Part shown: positions 8,333 through 17,011 of the stretch, in pieces | Position numbering within the stretch: the stretch's first letter is position 1 | Layout: every line of letters begins with the position of its first letter | Notes under the pieces: model-generated | The model's database searches: none | Seen by the model: the letters and a program-made list of their open reading frames with translations, nothing else | Told to the model about the DNA's origin: nothing | Source: Dongia_A sp039808885 | Lineage (GTDB): Bacteria; Pseudomonadota; Alphaproteobacteria; Dongiales; Dongiaceae | Direction of reading: 5' to 3' | DNA length: 64,000 nucleotides | Assembly (NCBI GenBank): GCA_039808885.1 | Contig: JBDHTX010000022.1 | Span: 9,234-73,233, forward strand | Program-made: the position numbers and the translations under genes

Positions 8333-9706
8333 CTATTGCGCGGCGGCCGCCTTCAGGCGCGGCGCCAGCTTGGCGCGGATGCCGTTGCCGCGCGCGGTGT
8401 CGGCCCTGGCGAAGAAGGCGTCGACGGCGGCGGTGTAGCGGCCCTCCTGCGCCTCCTTGATCGCCAGCGGCAGCGCCTTGCGGAAGGTCTCGAAGCAGGC
8501 CAGGTCGGGCGAGGAGTAGTTGAGCCGCAGGTAGTCGGCGCATTTCACGTCGCCCAGGCCGTCGCCCGGAATGGCGGCGATCTTGTGCTTCAGCAGGCCG
8601 ACGGTGATCTCCTGCGCGGTGACACCGGTGCCCGCCACGTCGATCACGGTGCAGAAGCCGAAGCTCGGCTCCACCGGGAACTTGACGCCGGGGGTCATCG
8701 CCACCGTCTCCCGCAGATGCGCGAAGTTGCGCCGGATGATCTCGGTCGAGCGCTCCAGATACGGCTCGTCCTGCATCGCCGCCAGGGTCGCGTATTGGCC
8801 GGGATAGTTGATGTGGATCTTGGTCAGTTCCATCTTGGCCAGGAACGCGCCGCGGATCAGCTCTGGATGCCCGGCCATGAAGCCGACGCGGAGCGCCGGC
8901 ATGCCGTAGCCCTTCGACACGCCGGAGACCGACATGACGTGGCTCATGTCGTGTTCCGCGCTGTGCAGCGAGGCCATCGGGATCTGCACCGCCTTCGGGT
9001 CGGTGTGGTGCGTGTTGTGGGTGATGTTGTTGAAGACGATGATGCCGTGGTCGCGCGCCAGCCTGGCGATCTCCAGCAGCTCGTCCCTGGTCTGCACCGT
9101 GCCGAAGGGATTGATCGGGTCGCAGACCACGATCATCTTGGTCTTCGGCGTGATCGCGGCCTTCACTTCCGAGGGCTTCAGGCGGAAGCCGTTCGCCTCA
9201 TTGAGCTCGATCGGCACCACCTTGGCGCCGCAGAGCTCCGCCGCCGGCACGAAATGGAAATAGCCGGGATCGGTGACGATGATCTCGTCGCCGGGATCGA
9301 GGAAGGTGAGATAGGTGTAGCCGATGCCGCCCTGCGCGCCTTCGACGCCCAGCACCTCGAAGTCCTTGCCCAGCTTGCGGCCGAACTTGTGCTCGGCCAC
9401 CAGCTGCTTCAGCTCCGGCATGCAATCGGGCGGATAGACCTTCACCAGGTCCGGGTCGGCGGAGGCCTGGCACAAGGCCTCGACCGCCGCTTCCGACGGG
9501 CCGATGTGGTTCGCCATGTAGCCCATGTCGAAATAGCCCTTGCCGGTCACCGCATAGACGCCGCCCGGCGCCACCTGGGCCCAGTCGAGGCCGAGGATGT
9601 CGATGGCGGTCTTGAAGGTGAAGTAGTTGCCCATGCCCTGGGGGTGGTTCAGCAGCACTTGCGTGCGCTTGCTCAGCTTCTGCTGCAGCGGAGTCAAAGC
9701 CTTCAT
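8333..9706 (-). CDS. PLP-dependent aminotransferase, class I/II
   Basis: A 457-residue fold-type I PLP enzyme. The central part has the tyrosine/phosphate-site region DPGYFHFVPAAE, the aspartate segment CDPINPFGT and the Schiff-base lysine in SVSGVSKGYGMPALRVGF. The C-terminal arginine motif appears as YLRLNYSS. It lies divergent from a GntR regulator with a shared palindrome, so expression is probably controlled by that regulator in response to the substrate or product. The amino donor cannot be told from sequence. The ATG at 9706 has GGGAGAT upstream. Confidence 0.88.
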   Translation of the reverse strand: MKALTPLQQKLSKRTQVLLNHPQGMGNYFTFKTAIDILGLDWAQVAPGGVYAVTGKGYFDMGYMANHIGPSEAAVEALCQASADPDLVKVYPPDCMPELKQLVAEHKFGRKLGKDFEVLGVEGAQGGIGYTYLTFLDPGDEIIVTDPGYFHFVPAAELCGAKVVPIELNEANGFRLKPSEVKAAITPKTKMIVVCDPINPFGTVQTRDELLEIARLARDHGIIVFNNITHNTHHTDPKAVQIPMASLHSAEHDMSHVMSVSGVSKGYGMPALRVGFMAGHPELIRGAFLAKMELTKIHINYPGQYATLAAMQDEPYLERSTEIIRRNFAHLRETVAMTPGVKFPVEPSFGFCTVIDVAGTGVTAQEITVGLLKHKIAAIPGDGLGDVKCADYLRLNYSSPDLACFETFRKALPLAIKEAQEGRYTAAVDAFFARADTARGNGIRAKLAPRLKAAAAQ

Positions 9707-9761
9707 CGTGATCTCCCTGGAATTTCAGGCACTTGCCAAGTGGCCGGTTTTTGTCTACCGT

Positions 9762-9773
9762 ATTGTCGACAAT
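9762..9773. promoter_or_regulatory. Candidate operator ATTGTCGACAAT for the GntR regulator
   Basis: A perfect 12-base palindrome halfway between the aminotransferase and the divergent GntR gene (87-base gap). Its TTGTCGACAA core resembles the TNGTNNNACNA-type sites bound by FadR-branch GntR proteins. It is well placed to control both genes. Confidence 0.6.
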
Positions 9774-9793
9774 TCTGACGACAGGAATTCCGG

Positions 9794-10486
9794 ATGTCAA
9801 GCAATCCAGTGCTGGGAACCGCCTCCACCAGCGTCCAGCGCGCCTATGAGGCGCTGCGCGGCATGGCCATGCGCTTCGAGCTGAAGCCCGGCGAGCGGCT
9901 GAACGAGGTGGAGCTGGCGCGCAAGCTCGCGATGAGCCGGGCGCCGCTGCGCGAGGCGATGAACCGGCTGGTGACCGAGGGGCTGCTCACCTTCGTGCCG
10001 AACCAGGGCTTCTCGTGCCGGCGCCTGAGCGCGGCCGAGATCGCGGCGCTCTACGAGGTGCGCGCGGAGCTGGAGGCGGCCGGCGCCCAGGCGGCGGCGA
10101 AGCGGGCGACGCGCGGCGAGCTGGACGCGCTGGATCTGTTCTGGAAGCAGAGCGAGGCGAAACAGGACGCGACTTTGGAGGAGATGGTGGCGCGCGACGA
10201 GGAATTCCACCTGCGCCTCGCCGCCCTCTCCGGCAACCCGGAGCGCGTGCGCCTGCTGGAGAACATCAACGCCCGCATCCATTTCGTCCGCCGCCTCAAC
10301 CTGGAAAGCGCCGCGCGGCGCAAGGCCAGCTTCGCCGAGCATGACTCGGTCCTCGAGTGCCTGCGGGCCGGCAACGGCGACCGCGCGGCGGAATTCCTGC
10401 GCCGCCACCTGACGCTGAGCGCCGAGGAGGCCGCCAGCACCATCCGCGAGGGCCTGGCCCGCATCTATGCGGAGAGCGTCGCCTAG
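9794..10486 (+). CDS. GntR family transcriptional regulator (FadR/FCD branch)
   Basis: A 230-residue regulator. Residues about 10-75 form the winged helix-turn-helix with the pattern LKPGERLNEVELARKLAMSRAPLREAMNRL. The C-terminal half is an all-helical FCD ligand domain with the metal-site residues in ARDEEFHLRLAALSGN and the later FAEHDSVLECLRAGN. FCD domains usually bind carboxylic acids with a metal. The divergent aminotransferase and the palindrome between them suggest local control of that enzyme. Start ATG has AGGAA upstream. Confidence 0.92.
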   Translation: MSSNPVLGTASTSVQRAYEALRGMAMRFELKPGERLNEVELARKLAMSRAPLREAMNRLVTEGLLTFVPNQGFSCRRLSAAEIAALYEVRAELEAAGAQAAAKRATRGELDALDLFWKQSEAKQDATLEEMVARDEEFHLRLAALSGNPERVRLLENINARIHFVRRLNLESAARRKASFAEHDSVLECLRAGNGDRAAEFLRRHLTLSAEEAASTIREGLARIYAESVA

Positions 10487-10618
10487 CAGGCCGGCGCCGC
10501 GCCCCCGGCGGATGTCACAGAACCGCCGCTTTCCAGGAATGGCCGACTGGCTTATTCTACCTCCGCGCGCAACGCCGCAATGTTCCGCGGCGCGATTTCG
10601 GCCACGTTGGGGGGCGTC

Positions 10619-12832
10619 ATGGATCGCAAATGGATCAGGGAGCGCAATTTCTCCTCGCTGTCGATCACCGACCTGCTCGAGGCGCGCGAGGCCTATCACG
10701 TGCACCTGGCGCATCTCGACAACGTCTTCGCCACGGCGGTCGGCCGCTATCTGATCCGCAACGCCGACGCCGACGCCAAGGATTCCGACAAGACCACCAA
10801 GGGCAGCGACGAGCCGCGCACCCTCGCCAACTCCTCGGTGAAGAAGTGGTCGTGGCCCTGCATCCTGGTCTTCGTCGAGAAATGGCAGAAGCCGGCGGAA
10901 ACCGCCGCCAGGCCCGAGACCATGGTGCCGCCCTTCCTCTATCTGCCCGACGGCCGTGTGATCCCGACCTGCGTGGTCTTCGCCGACCGCCAGCCGCGCC
11001 CGCCCGTCGGGCTGGTCGCGCCGGTCTTCTCCAGCGACCTGATCGGCGGCGGCTATCCCGCCTTGCAGGAGGTGCAGGGCGCGCGGCGGCTGAGCACGCT
11101 CGGCTGCCTGGTCACCGACGGCGACCAGGTCTACATGCTGACCAACCGCCACGTGACCGGCGAGGCCGGCCGCGAAGTCGCCACCGTCATCGCCGACCGC
11201 AGCCAGCGCATCGGCGTCAGCGCCGGGCGCGATCTGGGCAAGAAGCCGTTCGGCGAAGTCTATCCCGGCTGGCCGGGCGCGCGCGTGCTGCTCAACCTCG
11301 ATGCCGGGCTGATCCGGCTCGACGATGTCAGCCGCTGCACCGCGCAGGTCTTCGGCGTGGGTGAGCTGGGGCCGGTCTGGGACCTGCACACCGATGCCTT
11401 CGACCTCGACATGATCGAATGCCCGGTGCGCGCGCACGGCGCCGCCGGCGGCGATCTGCGCGGCCAGATCCAGGCGCTGTTCTTCCGCTACAAGACCATG
11501 GGCGGGATCGAATACGTCTCCGATTTCCTGATCGGCCCGCGCGGCGGTCGCAACACCGTCGGCACCCGCGCCGGCGATTCCGGCGCCATCTGGTTCGTCG
11601 ACAAGGAGGCGCCGGCCGCCGGCGGCAAGGCGGCGACGCTGGCGCCGGTGCTGCGCCCCTTCGCCATGCAATGGGGCGGCCAGACCCTGGCCGCGCCCGG
11701 CGCCGATCTCAGCGCCGATTTCGCGCTGGCCACCGGCCTGTCGACGATCTGCCGCGAGCTGGACGTCGAGATCATCACCGACTGGAACGCCGGCCAGCCG
11801 GAGACCTGGGGCCCGGTCGGCCATTTCAAGGTCGGCGCGCTCGCCTGCGACCTGGTCAAGGACCAATGGCTGCACGGGCTGTTCACGCTCAACCTGCCGA
11901 ACATCGGCTATGACGACGGCCACATCGAGAACGCGAAGAAGCCGCACCCGAAGACCAGGTTCGTGCCGCTGGCCGATGTCGCCGATTTCGTCTGGCGCAC
12001 GCTGCGCGGCCTCGACGACAACAACCATTTCGCCGACATCGACCGCAAGGCGCGGATCGACACCCAGAAGCACCCGGAGCTGAAGGACATCGACAACCGC
12101 TCGCTGCTGCAGCTGACCAAGAACAAGCCGGAGCATGTGCATCCGGATTTCTGGAACCGCTTCTACGGCGCGATGGGCGAGAACAAGCGCGGCGCCCTGC
12201 CCTTCCGGGTCTGGCAGATCTACGACGAGATGGTGGGCTTCGCCGCGGCGGGCAAGATCGACGACTTCGTCTGCGCCGCCGGCCTGATGGCGCATTATGT
12301 CGGCGATGCCTGCCAGCCCTTGCATGTCTCGGAGCTGCACCACGGCAGCTCGGAGAGCGAGTCCGGCGTGCACAGCGCCTATGAGACCGCCATGCTCAAC
12401 GCCAAGACCGGCGAGATGATCGCCGCCGTCGCCGAAGCCCGCGCCACCTGGCCGGAGGTCCCGGTCAAGGCCGGCAACGGCCACGACGCGGCGGTCGCGG
12501 TGGTCGAACTGATGCGCCGCACGGTGAAGCGCCTGCCGCCCGCCGAAGTCATCGAGGTCTTCAACGACAATCCCGGCCGCGGGCGCAGCGACGCGATGTG
12601 GGCGGCGGTCGGCAAGCGGACCGCGGCCGGCCTGTTCGACGGCGCGCTGACCCTGGCGCGGCTGTGGGAAGGGGCATGGAAGCGCGGCCGCGGCAACGCC
12701 GCCGATCCGGCCCTGCCCGCGGCGGCCTGCGCGCAGGACGTGCTGATGGCGCTCTATCTGGAGAAGACCTTCCTGCAATCCTACAAGCTGCAGGATTTGC
12801 GGGAGCAGAACGGCAAGCTGGTCGCGGTCTGA
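10619..12832 (+). CDS. Trypsin-like protease fused to a zinc S1/P1-nuclease / phospholipase C-like domain
   Basis: A 737-residue two-domain protein. Residues about 155-330 carry a trypsin-like triad pattern: TNRHV (His178), NLDAGLIRL (Asp228) and GDSG (Ser321). From 397 a second domain shows zinc-site motifs of S1/P1 nucleases and bacterial phospholipase C in family order: WGPVGH (Trp397, His402), NHFADID (His470), AHYVGDACQPLH (His559, Asp563, His569) and HSAYE (His585, Glu589). The final Glu is as in Bacillus cereus PC-PLC; P1 nuclease has Asp there. No signal peptide or membrane segment is seen. In S1/P1 enzymes the Trp is the free mature N-terminus, so here a cleavage before 397 would be needed; the protease may do it. 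Residues 1-150 match nothing recognised. The ATG at 10619 has a G-rich ribosome site; the upstream ATG at 10580 does not. The gene stands alone between unrelated neighbours. Confidence 0.75.
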   Translation: MDRKWIRERNFSSLSITDLLEAREAYHVHLAHLDNVFATAVGRYLIRNADADAKDSDKTTKGSDEPRTLANSSVKKWSWPCILVFVEKWQKPAETAARPETMVPPFLYLPDGRVIPTCVVFADRQPRPPVGLVAPVFSSDLIGGGYPALQEVQGARRLSTLGCLVTDGDQVYMLTNRHVTGEAGREVATVIADRSQRIGVSAGRDLGKKPFGEVYPGWPGARVLLNLDAGLIRLDDVSRCTAQVFGVGELGPVWDLHTDAFDLDMIECPVRAHGAAGGDLRGQIQALFFRYKTMGGIEYVSDFLIGPRGGRNTVGTRAGDSGAIWFVDKEAPAAGGKAATLAPVLRPFAMQWGGQTLAAPGADLSADFALATGLSTICRELDVEIITDWNAGQPETWGPVGHFKVGALACDLVKDQWLHGLFTLNLPNIGYDDGHIENAKKPHPKTRFVPLADVADFVWRTLRGLDDNNHFADIDRKARIDTQKHPELKDIDNRSLLQLTKNKPEHVHPDFWNRFYGAMGENKRGALPFRVWQIYDEMVGFAAAGKIDDFVCAAGLMAHYVGDACQPLHVSELHHGSSESESGVHSAYETAMLNAKTGEMIAAVAEARATWPEVPVKAGNGHDAAVAVVELMRRTVKRLPPAEVIEVFNDNPGRGRSDAMWAAVGKRTAAGLFDGALTLARLWEGAWKRGRGNAADPALPAAACAQDVLMALYLEKTFLQSYKLQDLREQNGKLVAV

Positions 12833-12836
12833 ACCG

Positions 12837-13628
12837 CTAGGCGTCCGGCGTGAACGCGGCGCGGAAGCGGTCAAGCGCCACCTCGTCGTCGCCCGAGGCG
12901 AAGGCCTCCATGCCGACCGGGCCGCGATAGCCCATCCGCGCGAGCGCGCGGGCGATGTTCGGATAGTTGATCTCGCCGGTTCCGGGCTCGCAGCGGCCGG
13001 GAACGTCGGCCACCTGGATCTCGCCGACATGGGGCAAGGCGCGGCGCAGCAGCTCGATCAGGTTCCCTTCGCCGATCTGCGCATGATAGAGGTCGAGCAT
13101 CAGCTTCAGCGACGGACGGTCGACCGTCGCGACCAGCGCCAGGCAATCCTCGGCGCGGCCGAAGGGCACGCCGGGATGGTCGACCGGCGCGTTCAAATTC
13201 TCCAGCACGAACGTGACTCCATGCTCCGCGCCGAGATCGGCGAGGCGCTTCAGCGTGTCGACCGCCTGCGCCCACATGCCCCCGGTCGTGAAGAATGCGG
13301 GCGTGACCGGCAGCCCGCCTTCGCCGAGGCCGGTGCCATGCAGGTTGAGGCGCGGGATGCCGAGCTGCTTGGCGACCGGGATGGATTGCCGCGCGGTGCG
13401 CAGCAAGTCCTCGGCGCCGTCCTTGTCCGCGAGGCGGCCCGTCACATAGCCGGTCATCGAGGAGAAGGTGGCGCCGCTGGCCGCCAGCGCGGCGATGTCG
13501 TGCCTGGTCCAGTCCCAGATCTCGACCATGAAGCCGCGCGCGGCGATGCGTTTCACGCGCTCCAGAATGGGGAGGTCGCGGAACACCATCTCGGCACAGA
13601 CGGCGAGCTGGAACGGCGAAGCGGACAT
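12837..13628 (-). CDS. Hydroxypyruvate isomerase family TIM-barrel protein
   Basis: A 263-residue sugar-isomerase-like TIM barrel of the Hyi/xylose isomerase-like group. Two conserved glutamates appear in FVLENLN and VGMEAFASG, and the metal/substrate motifs LMLDLYHAQ and IQVADVPGR fit hydroxypyruvate isomerase family enzymes. Such enzymes interconvert hydroxypyruvate and tartronate semialdehyde or related small sugars. The ATG at 13628 gives the conserved start; the longer frame up to 13691 adds an unlikely hydrophobic leader. The 3' end is 4 bases from the convergent fusion gene. Confidence 0.85.
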   Translation of the reverse strand: MSASPFQLAVCAEMVFRDLPILERVKRIAARGFMVEIWDWTRHDIAALAASGATFSSMTGYVTGRLADKDGAEDLLRTARQSIPVAKQLGIPRLNLHGTGLGEGGLPVTPAFFTTGGMWAQAVDTLKRLADLGAEHGVTFVLENLNAPVDHPGVPFGRAEDCLALVATVDRPSLKLMLDLYHAQIGEGNLIELLRRALPHVGEIQVADVPGRCEPGTGEINYPNIARALARMGYRGPVGMEAFASGDDEVALDRFRAAFTPDA

Positions 13629-13752
13629 GAAGGGAATCCCGGCAATTGCTGCGAAGGGCGCGAGCAAAGCCAAGGCCCGCGTCGCTGTCAACGCATGTCC
13701 GCAGCCTGTGAATCGTGCGGTACGGTTGTCAGGCCGAGGGCGGCACGGGGCG

Positions 13753-14106
13753 CTAGAACGCGACGAAGGGCTTGAACCCGCCGAAGATCATGCGCTTGCC
13801 GTCGAAGGGCATCTTCTTGAGGTCCATTTTCAGGCGCGGGTCGGCCATCACCTTTTTCAGGATGGCGTCGCGGTCCTTGCGCGACTTGTAGAGGATCCAG
13901 GAGAAGACGACCGTCTCGGTCTTCTTCGCCTTCACCGCGCGCGGGAACGAGGTCAGCTTGCCATAGGGCACGTCGTCGGCCACCGCCTCGACGTAGCCGA
14001 TCGCGCCGTGATCCTTCCACACCTTGGCGCCGAGGCGCGCCATCTTCTTGTAGGCCGCCAGCTTGGCTTTCGGCACCGCCAGCACGAAACCGTCGACATA
14101 GGACAT
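13753..14106 (-). CDS. DUF1428 family protein
   Basis: A 117-residue protein beginning MSYVDGFVLAVPKAK and containing KVWKDHGAIGYVEAVADD and SWILYKSRKDRD. This is the pattern of DUF1428, small ferredoxin-fold-like proteins without a proven function. The ATG at 14106 has a strong GGAGGAAAA site. Upstream (14136-14148) lies the inverted repeat GTCCA-AAG-TGGAC, a candidate operator. Confidence 0.85.
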   Translation of the reverse strand: MSYVDGFVLAVPKAKLAAYKKMARLGAKVWKDHGAIGYVEAVADDVPYGKLTSFPRAVKAKKTETVVFSWILYKSRKDRDAILKKVMADPRLKMDLKKMPFDGKRMIFGGFKPFVAF

Positions 14107-14135
14107 GGGTTTTCCTCCGCGCATGCGCTCCGGGA

Positions 14136-14148
14136 GTCCAAAGTGGAC
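14136..14148. promoter_or_regulatory. Inverted repeat GTCCAAAGTGGAC, candidate operator
   Basis: Five-base arms around a three-base centre, 30 bases upstream of the DUF1428 start and about 145 bases upstream of the divergent cupin gene. On the minus strand TTGACT (about 14166-14171) could be the -35 element of a promoter that this site would overlap. Confidence 0.35.
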
Positions 14149-14293
14149 ACTGACCACATTGGAGTCAAGCGCTTTCGCCGGACGCATGGCCGATTCCCGC
14201 ACGCCGCGTGAGGGCGTGCCGCTTGCCTGCGGCGGCGCTTTGCCCGAGGCTCCGGCGCGGAACTGCACGACGAATCGATTTGGGAGAATGCCG

Positions 14294-15331
14294 ATGACCG
14301 CAAGCACCGCGCCGCTGGCGCCGATCGCCGCCGACAGCGTGGCGTGGACGGAGTGGAACGACGTGCCGCGCAGCGCGCTGCGCTACCGCCACCTGACCCG
14401 CGCGCTGCTCGGCGGTGACTACCGGATCGGCGTGGCGATCGAGGAGCTGGGCCCGGGCAAGCGCAGCGCGCCGGCGCATTACCACGTCCTCGAGGAGGAG
14501 CATGTCTACATCCTCGAAGGCCGCGTGACCCTGCGCCTGGGCGACGCGCGGCACGCGATGAAAGCCGGCGACTACGCCTGCTTCCCCGCCGGCCAGGCGG
14601 CGGCGCATTGCCTGATCAACGAGAGCGACGCGCCCTGCCGCTATGTCATCATCGGCGAGAAGAACCCGAACGAGGTGGTCGCCTATCCCGACAGCAACAA
14701 GGTGCTGGTGCGCGCACTCGGCGGCGCGATCCTCGACCTCGGCGCGCGGCGCAACTACTGGGACGGCGAGGAGACCGGCCTGCCCGCCGGCACGCCGGGA
14801 CCAGTCGACGCGCCCGCCGCGCCAATGCCGCACGCCGCGCCGCGGCCGCCGATCTCAGCGGCGGCGGTCGCGTTGGAGCACACTCATGGCAGCAACAAAT
14901 CCGGCGGCCAGTTCGGCGGCGCGGCACAGCATTTGACCTATGCCGCGCTCGGCCGCAACGACTTCCATGTCGGCGTGCTGATCGAGGCCCCCGCCCCCGG
15001 CCGCCGCCTGGCGCCGCTGCACTACCACATGGCGGAGGAGGAGCACGCCCTGATCCTCGAAGGCGAGGCAACGCTGCTGCTGGGCGACGAGCGTTATCCG
15101 ATGAAGGCCGGCGACTACGCCTGCTTCCCCGCCGGGCGCCGGGTCGGCCATTCCATCCTCAACAGCGGCAGCGGCCCCTGCCGCTATTTGATGATCGGCG
15201 CCCGCGACCCCGACGACGTCTGCATCTATCCACACTCGCACAAGATGGCGGTGGCGGGCCTCAGGACGGAGGCGTGCGTGTTCGACATGGGCGCGGTGCG
15301 GGGGTATTGGGATGGGGAGGATGCGGGGTAG
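14294..15331 (+). CDS. Double-cupin domain protein
   Basis: A 345-residue bicupin. Each half holds a cupin metal motif: HYHVLEEEHVYILEG and HYHMAEEEHALILEG, followed by MKAGDYACFPAG in both. The halves are close internal duplicates, and each ends in a similar NYWDGE / GYWDGE tail. Likely a metal-dependent cupin with a small-molecule or isomerase/dioxygenase role; no substrate can be named. The ATG at 14294 has GGGAGA six bases upstream; an ATG six bases earlier overlaps that site. Downstream, composition drops sharply into the AT-richer cassette. Confidence 0.85.
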   Translation: MTASTAPLAPIAADSVAWTEWNDVPRSALRYRHLTRALLGGDYRIGVAIEELGPGKRSAPAHYHVLEEEHVYILEGRVTLRLGDARHAMKAGDYACFPAGQAAAHCLINESDAPCRYVIIGEKNPNEVVAYPDSNKVLVRALGGAILDLGARRNYWDGEETGLPAGTPGPVDAPAAPMPHAAPRPPISAAAVALEHTHGSNKSGGQFGGAAQHLTYAALGRNDFHVGVLIEAPAPGRRLAPLHYHMAEEEHALILEGEATLLLGDERYPMKAGDYACFPAGRRVGHSILNSGSGPCRYLMIGARDPDDVCIYPHSHKMAVAGLRTEACVFDMGAVRGYWDGEDAG

Positions 15332-15564
15332 CGGCCACGGGCAAGAGCCGGCTTCGCCTTCTTGATGGGGTTCGCTTATGCCGATCCTAGACCAACGCTT
15401 GTGGAGGCAAATAGTAGGTCACGAGCTACGGCAATCTCTGAGGACGAACTCGACTTCTTCGCCTGCTTGAACGGTGCCGCAAACATACGTAGCGGCTTTC
15501 AAAAAACGGCAAGAGCGAGGATATCCTCCTCCAACTGCAAACGCATAGAAGTAGTTCGATCGCA

Positions 15565-16137
15565 CTACAATGGGAACACACTCTCGGGAGTTGTTAGCTC
15601 CCCAAACGCGTCTGCTAGGTCCGCTAGGATTGCCGTTCGCACGGCTCCAAGAGTATTTGAGTTCTTGATGCCTTGAACCGCCTCTGATTCTCCAATCGAA
15701 GCGTGACCATCGTGATCACCATGTTCAACTCTATCTAGGACGCAAGCTCCTCTATAGGGACTCGGCACTTCTTTCGGGAAGGTAAGTTTGATCGCTCTAA
15801 TCAGGCTTGTAGTGGCACACGCCACACCCACCAAGGCGCCCTTACTGACCACTTGCGGCTTGACAACCGAGTCAAGGAATCTCGAGTGAGAAGTAAATTC
15901 ACGTCGCGCAACTGATACATTGGAGCGTGAAAAGTCACTCTTCTTGAATGTCTCGACTGAAACTCTGCCATTGACGAGGTTTGTCTTCTGAAAAACCGCT
16001 AGAACTACCACTTCAGTATCTTTTACCGGTCCGTGACCACTCTTGCTGTGATGCTGAGTGACGAGTTCATCGCAACAATCATGGGACGGTTGCACTGAGA
16101 ATCGATTGTCCGGCTTCGGTGAACTGGCTGATTGCAT
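15565..16137 (-). CDS. Hypothetical protein, third gene of AT-richer cassette
   Basis: A 190-residue protein of no recognised family. Its middle has a CVLDRVEHGDHDGHASIGESEA stretch rich in His and Asp that might be a metal or active site. The ATG at 16137 overlaps the end of the upstream gene by 59 bases and has a strong GGGGGAG site, which supports both the start and translational coupling. Base composition is well below that of the surrounding genome. The 15332-15564 gap downstream contains no credible gene. Confidence 0.55.
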   Translation of the reverse strand: MQSASSPKPDNRFSVQPSHDCCDELVTQHHSKSGHGPVKDTEVVVLAVFQKTNLVNGRVSVETFKKSDFSRSNVSVARREFTSHSRFLDSVVKPQVVSKGALVGVACATTSLIRAIKLTFPKEVPSPYRGACVLDRVEHGDHDGHASIGESEAVQGIKNSNTLGAVRTAILADLADAFGELTTPESVFPL

Positions 16138-17011
16138 CCCTCAACTCCCCCGGCACGCCACTATATGCATCAAATTGAACTATGTTGCTTGAATAGCTTC
16201 CACCCAGCTTCTTGATTGAATAAGTGGACTCGCCGTTTGCGCCGACGCTTACAAGCACGCCCTCATGGTCTCGTCGCCACTGCATTCCGATTAGCCCATC
16301 ATCAGTGACAAAGACTCTCGCCTCCAGTTCTACATCCCCAAGCGCATGGGCAAATGCAAAACCAGCTTTGATCGCATCAGCCGCCACCGCTTTACCTTCG
16401 GTATCGAGGTCGATATAAGCCCTCTGCAGCGCCTCTAGAATTTGCTGCTTCAATCTGTTCTGGCTGACGGACGCGCTATATACTTGGTTTACCGCATGGC
16501 ACTGGAATTTGAGTGGCGCCAAATGTCCCGCATGATTGATAGTGCGCTGAAGTCCGGCGGAAACTAGCCGAGTGTGAGCGTGTTCGAGTCCTAACTTCAA
16601 CGCCGGCAGAAAGCCTTCCCGACAGTTTCTAGAAGCGTAAAAGTGCGCTCGGTTCACCAATTTCGGTGCCGGCCAAAATGCTAGATATCGACCTTCAGAA
16701 ACAGAAGCATTGATCACGTCTTCGGCAGAAGCGATCTTCTTTGCCGCGATAGACCGTGAAGGACTTTCATGAACCACAAGATTGACGACAGATTGCGATT
16801 TGAAATCACCCTCCGGCCACCCGTTGTCGCCATTGAAAGCCCAACAGAAAACAACATCACTGTGCCCGCTATATGTCGGCTCGGCAATCTGGCGAAGCAT
16901 GGATTCATTTACAGCATAGCCAGCCGTGGCCTCAACCTGCCGAGGCACTTGCCATTCATAGTTCCGGCTCCTACCAGACTTTGACGCGGTGCGACTAACA
17001 AAAGTGGACAT
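16079..17011 (-). CDS. Hypothetical protein, second gene of AT-richer cassette
   Basis: A 310-residue soluble protein with no signal peptide and no recognised family. The C-terminal third has a pattern of strands including VFVTDDGLIGMQWRRD and a long helix before it (DTEGKAVAADAIKAGFAFAHAL). The ATG directly follows the stop of the upstream gene, and GGAGGAGAA ends the upstream coding sequence, so the two are translationally linked. Composition and codon use differ from the flanks, suggesting transfer. Confidence 0.6.
   Translation of the reverse strand: MSTFVSRTASKSGRSRNYEWQVPRQVEATAGYAVNESMLRQIAEPTYSGHSDVVFCWAFNGDNGWPEGDFKSQSVVNLVVHESPSRSIAAKKIASAEDVINASVSEGRYLAFWPAPKLVNRAHFYASRNCREGFLPALKLGLEHAHTRLVSAGLQRTINHAGHLAPLKFQCHAVNQVYSASVSQNRLKQQILEALQRAYIDLDTEGKAVAADAIKAGFAFAHALGDVELEARVFVTDDGLIGMQWRRDHEGVLVSVGANGESTYSIKKLGGSYSSNIVQFDAYSGVPGELRDAISQFTEAGQSILSATVP

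Noticed and set aside
15362..15676. A 104-codon plus-strand frame after the cupin gene
   Set aside because: It overlaps the third cassette gene in antisense, has no ribosome site and shows no family features.
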